64,000 nucleotides of DNA from Gymnopilus junonius. Lineage: Eukaryota; Basidiomycota; Agaricomycetes; Agaricales; Galerinaceae. The position numbers and the translations under genes were made by a program. Each line of letters starts with the position of its first letter. The first letter of the stretch is position 1. The notes under the pieces were generated by a model that searched no databases, was not told the DNA's origin, and saw only the letters and a program-made list of their open reading frames with translations. Location of the stretch: positions 1 to 64,000 of the forward strand of contig JADNYJ010000110.1 of NCBI GenBank assembly GCA_015501075.1, written 5' to 3'. Shown piece by piece: positions 1 to 11,237 of this stretch.

Positions 1-2127
1 ATCTGATCCTTCTTAGGATTCAGGAACTTTTACAGGTGATTTATTAGGAAATACTCAGAAATAGCTCATGTGCTTAACAAGCTATTGAAAAAGGACTGTA
101 GCTTTGAATGGAATGAAGACACCAAGAAATCATTCGAGCTACTGAAATGGAAATTTATGGAAGAACCTGTCCTGACCATGCCAGACACTGCCAAACCATT
201 CCAGATCGAATGTGACACATCGAAATATGCGTCTGGAGCAGTACTAATGCAAATGGACAGTAACGGAGACAGGCACCCAGTAGCATTCATCTCGAAGACG
301 TTCTCTCTGACTGAGAGGAACTATGAGATTTATGACAGAGAATTACTGGCGATGATCCGATCCCTCAAGGAATGGCGACATTACATTCAAGGATTGGTAT
401 TCACAATGACAATCTATTCAGACCACAAGAATCTGACATACTTCAGAAGTACTCAGAAACTGAATAGAAGACAGGCGCGATGGTCATTATTCCTGTTGGA
501 GTATGACATTCAACTGGTACACCTCCCTGGAAGCAAGATGGTGCAATCAGATGCCCTATCAAGAAGACCAGACATGATCCCCAATGAGGATCATGACAAT
601 GAGGACAAGATTCTCCTTCCAGAGAATCTATTTATAAATTTGATTGACGCTGACCTGCAAATAGAAATTGCCCAATCAAGAAAACAGGACAAAGACATAG
701 TGGACGCATTGAAACTCCTCACTCAAGAAGGACCTAAAAGTCTCGCCAAAGACTTAGATGACTGGGAGACAATGCAAATCGAAGACGTCAGTGAATTAAT
801 CTTTTACAAGAAAAAGAATTATATTCCTGATGATCAAGAACTATGAAGGAAAATTGTCACGATGTACCATGACTCGGTCACCGCAGGACACCCTGGTGAA
901 CTGGAAACATACAATGCAGTACAGCAACTTTACTGGTGGCCCAGTATGCAAACATTCATCAAGAATTATGTGAAAGGTTGTGGACAATGTCAACAGTTCA
1001 AGATCAACCGGAACCCGGCTAACCCATCCCTCTACCCGATTGAAGGAGCAAAATCCATGAGACCATTTGCACAATGCTCCATGGACATGATCACAGACCT
1101 TCCCAGCATTGACGGGTATGATTCTTTATTGGTTGTGGTTGACCACGGGCTTACAAAGGGGGTAATTATCATGCCTTGCTCAAAAACTCTTTCACAAGAA
1201 GGAGCAGCATTACTCCTCCAGGACAACTTGTTCAAGCGATTTGGCCTACCGGATAGTATTATTTCTGATAGAGGACCCCAATTCACAGCCAGAACATTCC
1301 AGGAACTCCTCAAGCTCCTGGGAATCAAGTCAAAACTGTCCACGGCATATCACCCTCAGTCAGATGGCACCATGGAAAGGTTCAATCAGGAAATAGAAGC
1401 ATATCTCACTATCTATTGCTCCTCTAACCTGACCACTTGGAAACAACATGTTGGCACCCTAGAATTCATCCACAATGATCGAAGACATGCAGACAGGCAA
1501 AAGACCCCATTTGAACTCATGTTTGGGACTAACCCTGTCGCAATTCCCACCACATTTGAAAATACAAGGTTCCCCTCAGTGGAAGAAAAGCTAAAGAACC
1601 TTATTTTGGACAGAAAAGAAGCTTTGGCAGCACATGAATTGGCCAGAGCAAGAATGGCAGATCTACAAAAGTCCAACTTTGTACCATTCAAAGAAGGACA
1701 GAAGGTATGGCTGGACTCATGTAACCTCAAGATGCAATACAACAAGAAATTGGCACTGAGAAGAGAAGGACCATTCAAGATCAAATGCATCCTAGAACCT
1801 CTCATGTATCAGCTGCAACTGCCAAAGACGTGGAAAATTCATGACATTTTCCATGCAATGTTGCTGATGCCCTACATGGAAACACAGGTTCATGGCCACA
1901 ATTTCACACAACCACCCCCTGAAACAATTGATGGAGAATCCGAATATGAAGTTGAAACGATTCTCAACCATTGAAAGTACCGAAATGGATGCTATCAATA
2001 CTATGTCAAGTGGGCCAGTTACCCGATTACCGAAGCATCATGGGAACCTGGATCAAACCTAGCCAATGCACTGGAAAAGCTTGAAGAATACCAATGTCTT
2101 CATTCTCTTCCACCATACCAACCATGA
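1..2127 (+). pseudogene. Ty3/gypsy chromovirus pol, 3' part (RT end, RNase H, integrase, chromodomain)
   Basis: One frame runs from the window edge to the TGA at 2125-2127. It shows the end of reverse transcriptase (GFRNFYR), RNase H ([50 protein letters not shown]), the integrase zinc-binding region (GHPGELET, then CGQCQQFK), the integrase core (SMDMITDLP, ISDRGPQFTA, HPQSDGTMERFNQE) and a chromodomain (QYYVKWASYP, ASWEPGSNL) that identifies a chromovirus. Three in-frame stops interrupt it, at 37-39, 844-846 and 1972-1974. All are TGA where relatives have Arg (CGA), the signature of CpG decay. The 5' part lies outside the window. It made a polyprotein for reverse transcription and integration and is dead as it stands. 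Confidence 0.93.
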
Positions 2128-2513
2128 ACTCGAATGCCGCATCCCCCTCTTACTATGACAATATGTTTATGGCTGATCTCTTTACAATAAACTTGAATGC
2201 TGTGCCCCCCTCACACTATGATGATATATTTATGATCGATACCTTTACCTTCCTGAAACTGCTGCCCACACCCAAAGAAATGAGGATTACCTATTGGGAA
2301 TGGAAGTTCACTCGAGAACCTCCTGCACCAATACCCAAAAATATAACCTGGAAAAGTGAACAGGAATGGAATGCCATTGTGACCACCAGGATGATTGATC
2401 AAGAGAACAACAGATGGGAAACCAAAACAATCACACCCATCAAGGAGAAGGCCTCAAGGTGCCTGATCAAGAAACTGCGGACCATCCTCGAGGAGTATCT
2501 GGAGCACTTATAA
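2094..2513 (+). other. ORF overlapping the pol end, unknown
   Basis: A 139-residue open frame begins inside the last codons of pol in another frame and ends at a TAA at 2511-2513. It has a direct N-terminal repeat (SPSYYDNMFM, then PPSHYDDIFM) and a basic C-terminal half (EWNAIVTTRMI, KLRTILEEYLEHL). I recognise no family. The stop lies in a TATAAAAAGG string, so this stretch could also carry promoter information for the ORF that follows. It may be the N-terminal part of the 3' ORF, now frame-shifted away from it. Confidence 0.35.
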
Positions 2514-2517
2514 AAAG

Positions 2518-3847
2518 GTGAACCAGTCTCCCATATCCCTCAGTCTTTTATCCATCGACTACTATCATGCCTTGCTTCTCTACTCACACTCACACTGCCA
2601 CCTCAGCTCCCTCTTCATCCCCTCCAAGATTCGCAATCGCCTAGCCCAGGTGAATGCGCCGTCACCATCCCCTGCTCCTTCTTCACCTCATGCTCGATTG
2701 GGTTACTGATCGAATGTGCCACATGAACCGACCCCAGGCCCCTCATCATCTCGTCCTGGAAATACCATTCATCTGTCCATGATAGACAAATCCTCTGACT
2801 TGCCTGACCCCAATGACTACAACAATTACCCATACAACATGCATCCCCCTCGACCCCCCCCCGATGGTACATGCTCCCATTCAGTCCGTCGAGGACTTTT
2901 TGAACTTACTAGATTTTGTCAACTTTCAACAGTTGATGCATAAAGAACTGGTGCAGTTCCTTGCACACCCCCATCACTACTCCACTGCCCTAGAGGTCTT
3001 GCAATCTGACCCATTCCTCTGGGACACCCTTCACTTGTTCAAGCACAAAACTGATTGCACCACCTGCCACCATGAAATCATGAAGGCATCTTGAATGAAG
3101 TCTCTCCAAATATTCGAGATGCTGATGCACTTTCGGCTCGAGAGAGCCATCAACCCCCTCCTCATTAGCAGCAGGCGATGAGGGGAATGACCCCCTGCTG
3201 CCACCTCAGCATTCAGGTCTGACGAGGAACCTTTCCTCCCTCCTTCCACTTATGACACTGCCCCACAGACCAACCTGACCATTCCTCCTAGCAATGAATG
3301 ATTCAGACTCACCATCACCATCCCGGATAGTCCCCCAAGATCCATTCTGGAACACTCTGCTGCACCACCCCCAACCACTCTGCCTGCTGCCACCAGTCCC
3401 CTGCCAACTCGAAGGCATTATGTCGCTGCCATGCTGACGATTGCTGCCCAGAATGCTGCCAATGACAGACCTCCTGCCTACCCCGTACCTCCTCTGGTAT
3501 GAACCTGTCCCCAGACTCCCTTCTGACCCACTCACACTACCCTGGGACCTAGTCCCCAATGCCGTTGCTTTGCCTGCAACAGCGCCAACCACTGGCAGGC
3601 AGATTGTCACAGTTACAGATGCTGCCATTGCCGCCAGTATCGCCTGGGACATAATTCCATGGATTGTCCTTGATGACCAATCTGCCGAAGCAACAGGGAG
3701 TTCATAGGGTTCACCTATGAATTCACGGAAGACCAATTGGCCAACATCGACAGGATCGATGTGCCTGATGACTGGCTATACACCACACACGACAACTGGC
3801 AGGGAGAGGAGGCAGAGGTGAACATGACCAGTGAGCCATATTTTTGA
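2518..3847 (+). pseudogene. 3' ORF of the chromovirus with two zinc knuckles (Gag-like)
   Basis: Between the chromodomain and the 3' LTR lies a Pro/Ser/Thr-rich coding region, read in one frame to about 2860 and, after a shift at a run of C, in another frame to the TGA at 3845-3847. Residues encoded at 3560-3676 contain a perfect CX2CX4HX4C zinc knuckle (CFACNSANHWQADC), then a second one with wider spacing (CCHCRQYRLGHNSMDC). The C-terminus (FTYEFTEDQL, NWQGEEAEVNM, SEPYF) recurs in a second copy at 16266-16412. In-frame stops are TGA, as in pol. Zinc knuckles are the nucleic-acid-binding part of Gag, so a nucleocapsid-like protein located 3' of pol is the simplest reading. Its true start and whether the element also has a normal 5' gag cannot be seen. 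Confidence 0.6.
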
Positions 3848-3870
3848 AGCCAGGGGTTTCAAATCTTAGA

Positions 3871-4344
3871 AAGGGGGTAATGTTATGGTTTCCTTATTTT
3901 CTCCCTTATCTTATCTGGGACACATGTCTTTCTTTTCTTTTATCATTTATTGTTGGATTATTTATTTATAGATTTCTTTCTGATCATCTTTGCAGGCAAA
4001 GATGATCATTTACTTTCTTACAAGTTTGAGGACAATCTTTCTCTTTTGATCATCATCCCTTGCACAGTCCACAGCCTCTATGATGATCACCCCTTCCGCT
4101 ACCCCTTGTTTTGTTATTGTTTCATTTCTGTTTCATCTATTTTATTATCAACCACAAATAGTATATAAACCGTAGCTAGTCTACTTGTATCAGTAGCTAG
4201 TTCTTGAGAATCAACTCTCTTGTAACTACTGGAGCAAACTTGAACTCTTAAGGCATTCTTCTGTCAAAGACAATACCTTAAGAAACTTCATTGAACTGAC
4301 CTCTATGACTACTACACCAGCTCTTATCTTATCAGATTAGAGTC
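3871..4344 (+). repeat. Polypurine tract and 3' LTR of the first chromovirus (end truncated)
   Basis: AAGGGGGTAA at 3871-3880 is a polypurine tract. The LTR starts TGTTATGG at 3881, has a TATA-like TAGTATATAAACC near 4157 and matches the LTR at 16446-16911 over most of its length (shared GACAATACCTTAA and TTATCAGATTA segments). The last 20-odd bases, expected to end in TCATAACA, are missing. The sequence switches at about 4340 into the hairpin at 4345. Confidence 0.8.
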
Positions 4345-4402
4345 TTAGTTCTATGAGGTAGTGCAAGGGGATGAGCGCCCTTGCACTACCTCATAGAACT
4401 AA
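4345..4402. repeat. 58-bp perfect inverted repeat (hairpin)
   Basis: Arms of 25 bp at 4345-4369 and 4378-4402 are exact reverse complements, with the 8-base loop GATGAGCG. The hairpin sits exactly where the LTR homology stops, so it is either a small palindromic insertion or the junction product of a rearrangement. Confidence 0.85.
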
Positions 4403-5107
4403 TAAGTATATACCTATCCTAGACATATTAGCCATCCCCTGAGGGCTCAGACAAATCCTCTGTGAGGTAGACAAAATATTAAAGACACCATAATGTACTG
4501 GCCATTGCAAGATTGCAACAGCAGGAATATTAATCTGATAAAATGCCTTAAATGGCAATGAGTTAAATATTCAGCACTTGATGAATATGCCCTACCAATG
4601 GCATAATTCCCCTCACTCCAAAGCAGACCAATGATGAGATAATTAATTACACAGTGCTTATCAAATTAGCTTAGTAAGACACCCAGAGAAATAGTATAAA
4701 AACCCAGTAGAATTAGTGTAGAAAAGCAAGCAGACAGCACCCCTCAAGTCATAGCAATACAATTGAGTGTCTGGCTTCTAAACTAGATAATAGAAAGACA
4801 TTTGATTGATATAAAAGTGCAGAAGCTTCAGACAAACTAAGAATTGAGCTCAGAATAGAGATAAATTAAGCAAAGGCTTTATTATACAAGTCAGGACCTA
4901 GTTGAGTAGTTGGGAGTAGACAGAGCATCACTCAGCTACAAAAGTATGAAGTCTTTCAGTCCAAAAGCATAGCCAGAGTCTAGTTTTATCTCAAGAAGAG
5001 AATATTCAAGTTTAGAGAAGTTCTAAGCCAGAAAGTCAATTAAAGTGATCCTTTATCCAAAGAACCCCTACAATTCATTGTAAACCCATAAAAGTGAATT
5101 TAATTAA
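4403..5107. other. AT-rich non-coding stretch, possible older LTR
   Basis: There is no credible ORF. AGTATAAAAACCCAG near 4693 followed by a GA-rich leader resembles the TATA and start region of a retrotransposon LTR. The sequence continues without loss past the younger element, from 12637, which would make 4403-5107 plus 12642 onward the interrupted older repeat. No LTR ends could be fixed. Confidence 0.3.
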
Positions 5108-5112
5108 AAGAC
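5108..5112 (+). repeat. Target-site duplication AAGAC, left copy
   Basis: AAGAC lies directly before the left LTR; the identical copy at 12637-12641 lies directly after the right LTR. Five bases is the normal length for Ty3-type integrases. Confidence 0.9.
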
Positions 5113-5575
5113 TGTTATATATGCACCTCTGACCAACTCCGATCTCTGACTATACGAACTCCGACCTCATGATCCCTTGAAATACTACAAGTCCAGAACA
5201 CGTAGACACTTAGATTACACATAGCTAGGCAACTCCGAGTAACTTACACATCTGCCTGCTCACTAGTACACGTACAGTCTCTGCTTAGTTTCCTCCATAG
5301 TATAAAAACCTTAGAACTATTATTAGGTACCTTAGTTCATATATTGTTCATTAATCGATCCATGCTCTCTACTCTGCTCTCTCATTCTGATCTGACTCCG
5401 AAATTCAAGACAACGTCCAGACAATGGAGTGCAACACACACATTGAAGCTGAAGTCTCAACCCTATGTCTACATATGTTATGCTAAGACCAACTCTGATA
5501 CCAACATACTCTGATGTAGCTCCAACGTGGATCTCCTCTGCTTGCTCTGCCCTTCCTTCCATCAAGAACTTAACA
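5113..5575 (+). repeat. Left LTR (463 bp)
   Basis: It starts TGTTATATATGC and ends AACTTAACA. AGTATAAAAACC near 5299 is a TATA box. It differs from the right LTR almost only where one copy has CG, TG or CA and the other a different member of that set, which means methylated CpG decay after insertion. Confidence 0.95.
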
Positions 5576-5612
5576 GTATATATGAACTCATACTGCTTCT
5601 GGATTTCCAACT

Positions 5613-7435
5613 ATGCCCACCACAACATCCTGTACTACTGCCAACTCCTGTGCAGCCAGACAAAATGAATCTTGCACCATCATGATTCAGAATGTCAGAG
5701 ACTACCCTGACCATCCGAACACACAACCTCTGTCCAGCCTCAGCACTCTGACTCCCCTACCTTCGGGACCTTCATCAATGAGACAAACCAGTCCCAACCC
5801 ATTGCCACCTCCTGCTCCTGGTTCCCCTGGTGGTGAACCTGATCCCAATGATGATGGTGACAATTTTGACCCCCACCACTCTGATCACTCTGATCATTCC
5901 GATCACAACTCTGACCATGACCCCACTCTGAATCTCGCTGAAGCCATGATGCTCATGACCAAAGAGCTCAGGCATCGTGATAGCCCTATGGTTACCAAGA
6001 CCAAAGCCTGTGAGCCCGACACCTTCAATGGCTCTGACACCCAGAAACTTAATGGTTTTATTTTACAGTATAACCTCTACTTCCGAAACAACTGCACCTA
6101 CACTGCCAATGAAGACAAGGTCACATTCACCCTTTCCTACCTTCATGGCCTTGCAATGGAATTTTTTGAGCCTGCAATACTGGACTCAACAACTATTGAA
6201 CCATGGATGGACAACTGGCAAGCCTTTATAGGCATGCTGAAGTCCGAATTTGGTCCATTCGATCTGACCTCCAATGCCGCTGTAGCACTTGAAAACTTGA
6301 AGATGCCTGAAAACCAAAGGATCATCAAGTACAATGTTGAATTCAAGTGTTTGTCTATTCGATCATGCTGGGACAGCATCGCTCTCTGACACCGCTACTA
6401 CTTCAGTCTGGCAGAATGCATCAAGGACATTATGGCTAGCCGTGGCAAGCCACAAACTCTCGAGGACCTTCGAGAGCTCACTAGTGATAGGCAGGGGTAA
6501 CCCTGGGGTTGTTAGAGGGCTACCCTGACCCTTACCCTTGAAACCCCTTACCCTTGCATAAGGGTAAGGGGTTTCAATGATAAGGGTCAGGGGTTTTTGA
6601 AGGGTACAAATAATGGAAATCTTTGATAAAACCTGTAAAAATATCATCTCAAACCTCTTTTAATTTGAATAAAATACTGCATCTGCCATTCATAACCAAG
6701 CTTTCAAGTACATTTGGCTATTTTTGTATGCTCTTGAGATATTTTATCTGATAAAATAGAATTATATTACTATATATAGTATTTTATTGAAGCAGAGAAT
6801 CATGGTACAAAATGTTTTTTTGTTTCTAAACACTTTTTATTGAAAATTTGGCTGAAACTTCAGTAAAATCACTTCAAAAAATTTGGCATTCTATACCCTT
6901 GAAACCCTTGTCAAGGGTAAGGGTTTCTCAAGGGTAGCCAAATGCCTACCCTTACCCCTACGCTTCTTACCCTTACCCTCCACCCTTGGGGGTTTGAAAA
7001 CCCCTGACCATCACTAGAGCTCACCCAGGATATCGACACTCGTTACTGGGAATGTGTCTGTGAGAAGCCCTGACAGGACAAGAACGTGCAAAAGACCTCT
7101 GACAAAATGTCCGATCATACCTCTGACAAGACCTCTGACAAACGTTCCAACAACAACCATGTCAATAATAACAACAAGTCCTCCTCCAACCACAAGAACA
7201 ACTTGGGCAATTCATCCACTCTGAAAACCTCTGACTCTATCTCTGACAAGCTTGGCAAGGATGGCAAACTGACTGCCGAAGAATGCAAATGCTGCTTTGA
7301 CAACAATCTCTGCCTCTTCTGTGGCTCACTTGGACACCAAGCTAGTGAGTGTCCGAAGTCCACTTCCTCCACCTCCAAGGCAAAAGCATGCACCACCAAA
7401 GTTTCGAATCCCAGCACCAAGGATTCAAAAAAATA
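5613..7435 (+). pseudogene. gag of the complete chromovirus, split by a MITE
   Basis: The first part, 5613-6389, has a Pro/Ser/Asp-rich N-terminus followed by a Ty3 capsid-like region (PDTFNGSDTQKLNGFILQ, VTFTLSYLHG, WQAFIGMLKSEFG). A TGA at 6387-6389 replaces Arg, and the same frame continues as HRYYFSLAECIKDIM to 6481. There the MITE 6482-7016 is inserted. Beyond it the same reading continues (DIDTRYWECV) into an Asn/Ser/Lys-rich tail with one CX2CX4HX4C zinc knuckle (CLFCGSLGHQASEC) near 7312-7353, ending at 7433-7435. Gag packages the RNA. The MITE and its 8-bp duplication account exactly for the break. Confidence 0.88.
6482..7016. mobile_element. Nested MITE, hAT-like (535 bp, 8-bp TSD)
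   Basis: It starts TAGTGATAGGCAGGGG and ends in the near-perfect reverse complement CCCCTGACCATCACTA (14 of 16 match). It is flanked by the exact 8-bp duplication GAGCTCAC at 6474-6481 and 7017-7024. There is no transposase ORF. The interior is full of ACCCTT/AAGGGT strings, including a perfect 17-bp-arm hairpin at 6539-6576. The 8-bp duplication and TAGNG end point to the hAT superfamily, mobilised in trans. Confidence 0.92.
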
Positions 7436-7559
7436 GTCAGCAGTTTTCATCCCTTCGCACACACTGGGGCTTGCATTGACACTGGCTGTGTGCATATGAA
7501 GGAAGTAAGACTAAATGTGTCTGCTCTTTCTGACCCTGACTCTTTCCAACTTTCTCTAA

Positions 7560-10500
7560 TATCTCCAATCCGCTCCAACTTGAAGCCCTAACATTAATTG
7601 ACTCTGGTTCTAGTCATTGTTTTGTTGATACCCACTTCATGCATTCTAATAATTTACTCCCTTCTCTGATCGATCCGGTTAAGCTCAAACTGATTGATGG
7701 CTCCTATGGCAACATGATTACTGAAACCCTCTCCATTCTGATTACATTCCCTCCAGTGAAACTATTACCATTGATTTTTTGTAACCTCACTGGACTCCTC
7801 CTGTGTTCTGGTTCTAGGATATAACTGGCTCTTCTGCTACAATCCATTGATTGACTGGAAATTGGGCTGCATTGACTTCCGTTCTGAACTACTTGACAAC
7901 CCGGCTCCATGTCATCCCATAGGCCAGCTCTGCTGCCTACACCTCCATTATTGGAACCTCCGACCCCTCTGCTTCCTCTGCCAACTCCTATGGTTACACC
8001 TCTGACACCTCCAACCTCTGTAGCATCTTCTGATGCACCTCGCATCTCGCTAATCAATGCAGCTGCTTTCGCAAGAGCATGCAATTACCTGGTGCTCAAA
8101 GTTTCACAGTTCACCTCTCTGATCCTGCCATCTCTGCTCATGCCACTTCTGTCTCTGATGAAGCACCTGATCTGTCTAGTATTCCTCCTGAATACCATGA
8201 CTTTGCAGATGTCTTCAGTAAATCTAAAGCTGACACGCTCCACCCCATCAACCTTATGACCTCAAGATCAATCTCGAACCTGGCACTTCCCCTGCCTGTT
8301 GGAAATATGTACTCCCTTTCACAATCTGAACTTCAATCCCTCCAAGAATTTATTGAGAGCACCTCCGAATCAGTTTCATTCAACCTTCAACCTCTCTGCA
8401 TGGCCTCCAATCCTTTTCATTCCAAAAAGGATGGATCACTATGACTTTGCATCGACTTTAGAGGATTAAACAAGATCACGAAGAAAGACCGATACTGCTT
8501 CTGCTCATCTCTGACCTCCTGTCCACTGCTGGTAAAGCATGCATCTATATGGCCATCGACCTCTGACATGCCTATCACCTAGTCCGCATAGTGGAGGGTG
8601 ACGAATGGAAAACAGCATTCGAACATGCTATGGATGTTTGAATGGAATGTTGTGCCATTTGGACTGTCCAATGCACCTGCCATTTTTCAATGCTTCATGA
8701 ATGACATATTAAGGATTTATTAGATGTGTCTGTCATCATTTACCTGAGACATTCTGATCTACTCCGATGATCCTACCCAGCATAAGGAACATGTTCAAAG
8801 TCCTCCGACATCTCCGACAACACAGTCTGTATGCCCGCTCTGACAAATGCAATTTCTCTACAAACACGGTTAATTACCTTGGATTTATTCTTTCACCAGA
8901 AGGCCTCAAGATGGATGAAAGCAAAATCAAGACTATCCAAGATTGGCCTGAACCCAAGAAGATTAAGGATGTTCAATCCTTCTTAGGTTCAAATTTCTAC
9001 TGACGATTTATCTCTGACTACTCTGACATCATTGTTCTGCTCACCCGACTCACTAGGAAAGGAACCCCTTGGCAATTCAATGATGCTGCTCGAAAAGCCT
9101 TCAACAAGCTCAAGAAAGCATTTATGACTGCTCCAATACTTACTCACTGGGTTCCTGACCATCCAATTATTGTGGAAACTGATGCTTCTGACTACGTGCT
9201 TGAAGCAATACTCTCCATCTGCACCTCCGATGATGAGATCCACCCTGTTGCATTTCACTCATGTACTTTCACAGGTCCTGAAATTAACTATGACACCCAT
9301 GATAAAGAACTACTGGCAATTTTCGACACATTCAAAGCATGGTGACACTATCTGGAAGGCTCCACTGCTCCAATCGACATTGTCACTGACCACAAGAATT
9401 TAACGTATTTCACAACTACAAAAGTTCTTACATGCTGACAAGCCCGCTGGTCTGAATATCTCTGCCAATTCAACCTCATCATCTGCTTCTGCCCTGGACA
9501 TCTCGGTATGAAACCTGACTCTTTAACTAGATGATGGGATGTCTACCCCAAAGGGGGAAATAGCGACTATGCAAGCATTAACCCTAGCAACTTCCGACCA
9601 ATTTTCACCCAAGAACAACTCTCTGCATCCCTCCATGCCACTCAACTCTTCAAACCCACCCTCCATGCAGTATCCCTCATGGACTCTGACCTACTCTGAC
9701 ATGACATCCTCACTGCACTACCCTCTGACCTGGTTTACCTTGCTCACACAAAGGAACTAAAACCACACTGGTCCCTTGACCCAGATGGTTACCTCTGTCA
9801 TGAATCATGCATCTACATTCCTGATGCATCTGACCTCCGACTCTGCATCCTCTGACACAAGCATGATCATATCCTCACTGGACACCCTGGACAAAATAAG
9901 ATGACTAGTCTTATCCTCCATGAGTACACCTGGCCTGGACTCTGTGACTTCATTAAGAAGTATTGCAAATCATGTATGACATGTATGCATTTCAAACCTC
10001 AATGACACAAACCCTATGGATTGCTCAAACAGCTCCCAATCCCTGAATGTCCCTGGAATTCAATATCAATGGACTTTATCGAAATCCTTCCAATGTCCGA
10101 CAGACACAATGCGATCCTAGTCATTGTTGACTAACTCACTAAGCAAGCTATATTCATTCCAACCACCTCTGCTTGCACCTCTGAAGACCTCGCCATGCTT
10201 TTTGTCATTCATGTGTTCTCCAAGCACAGCATTCCCGAACATGTCACCTCTGACTGCAGACCTGAATTCATCTCCTGCTTCTTCTGATCCTTAGGAAAAG
10301 CACTTGACATGAAACTCCATTTCACTTCTGGATACCATCCTGAAGGCAATGGCCAGACTGAATGCACTAATCAAACACTAGAGCAATACCTCCAAATTTA
10401 TTGCAACTATCAGCAAGATAATTGGTCAAGTCTATTACCTCTTGCAGAGTTTGCTTACAACAATGCTCCTAGTGCTACTACTGGCATTTCACCTTTCTTC

Positions 10501-11151
10501 ACTAATAAAGGTTACCACCCTAACATGGCTATCCACCCTGAACGCAACCTCACCTCTGCTCGCACTCATGATTTTGTTGTTGATCTAGATGAATTACACA
10601 AAGAACTGAAGAATGCTATCGCTGAATCACAAAAGCATTATCAAGTCTCCACTGACCTCTGACGAACTCTGCCACCAGACTTCCAAGTCAGACAACAAGC
10701 ATTCATCAAAGTGAAATTCTTCTGCACCACACATCCCTCCAAGAAACTCTCTGAAAAATATTACAGTCCTTTTGATATTATCACCAAAGCTGGCACACAC
10801 TCCTTTACCTTATGACTGCCTGACTCCATACATGGTGTTCACCCCATTTACCACATTTCTATGCTGGAACCATTTACTCTGAATGATATTCTGAATTGGA
10901 CTCAACCTCCGCCTCCACCTGTTGAAGTCAAAGGCAAAATTGAATATGAAATCGCTGAAGTCCTTGACTCCAAGCTTGATCAATGATGCAAGTGCAAATT
11001 ATTGTACTTAATCTGCTGGTTAGGTTATGAAGGCACTGATGAAGAACAATCCTGGCTCCCAGCTACTGAACTCGAACACGCGCCCAACCTCATCTCCGAC
11101 TTTCACTCCGCTTACCCCAACAAACCTGGACCCCTTTCATCTCTCACTTAG
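7560..11151 (+). pseudogene. pol of the complete chromovirus (protease, RT, RNase H, integrase, chromodomain)
   Basis: Recognisable pieces in order: aspartic protease (LIDSGSSHCFVDTHF near 7592), reverse transcriptase (LCIDFRGLNKITKKDRY near 8446; LGFILSPEGLKMDESKI near 8880), RNase H ([34 protein letters not shown]), integrase zinc-binding part (ILTGHPGQNKM, CKSCMTC), integrase core ([35 protein letters not shown]) and chromodomain (LICWLGYEGTDEEQSW near 11010). About ten in-frame stops sit at Arg positions; nearly all are TGA, one near 10132 is TAA. At the catalytic YLDD two bases are missing, which shifts the frame. It ends at 11149-11151. Confidence 0.92.
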
Positions 11152-11237
11152 CTTATGATTCACCAAAAAATGTCATTAACAAGAAACAACAAGTATATAG
11201 AAAAGAAAAAAAAAAGACTACAAAAAACAGTAACTAT

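Noticed and set aside
6530..6960. Interstitial telomere repeat
   Set aside because: The ACCCTT strings are irregular, occur in both orientations and are confined within a MITE with clear ends and target duplication.
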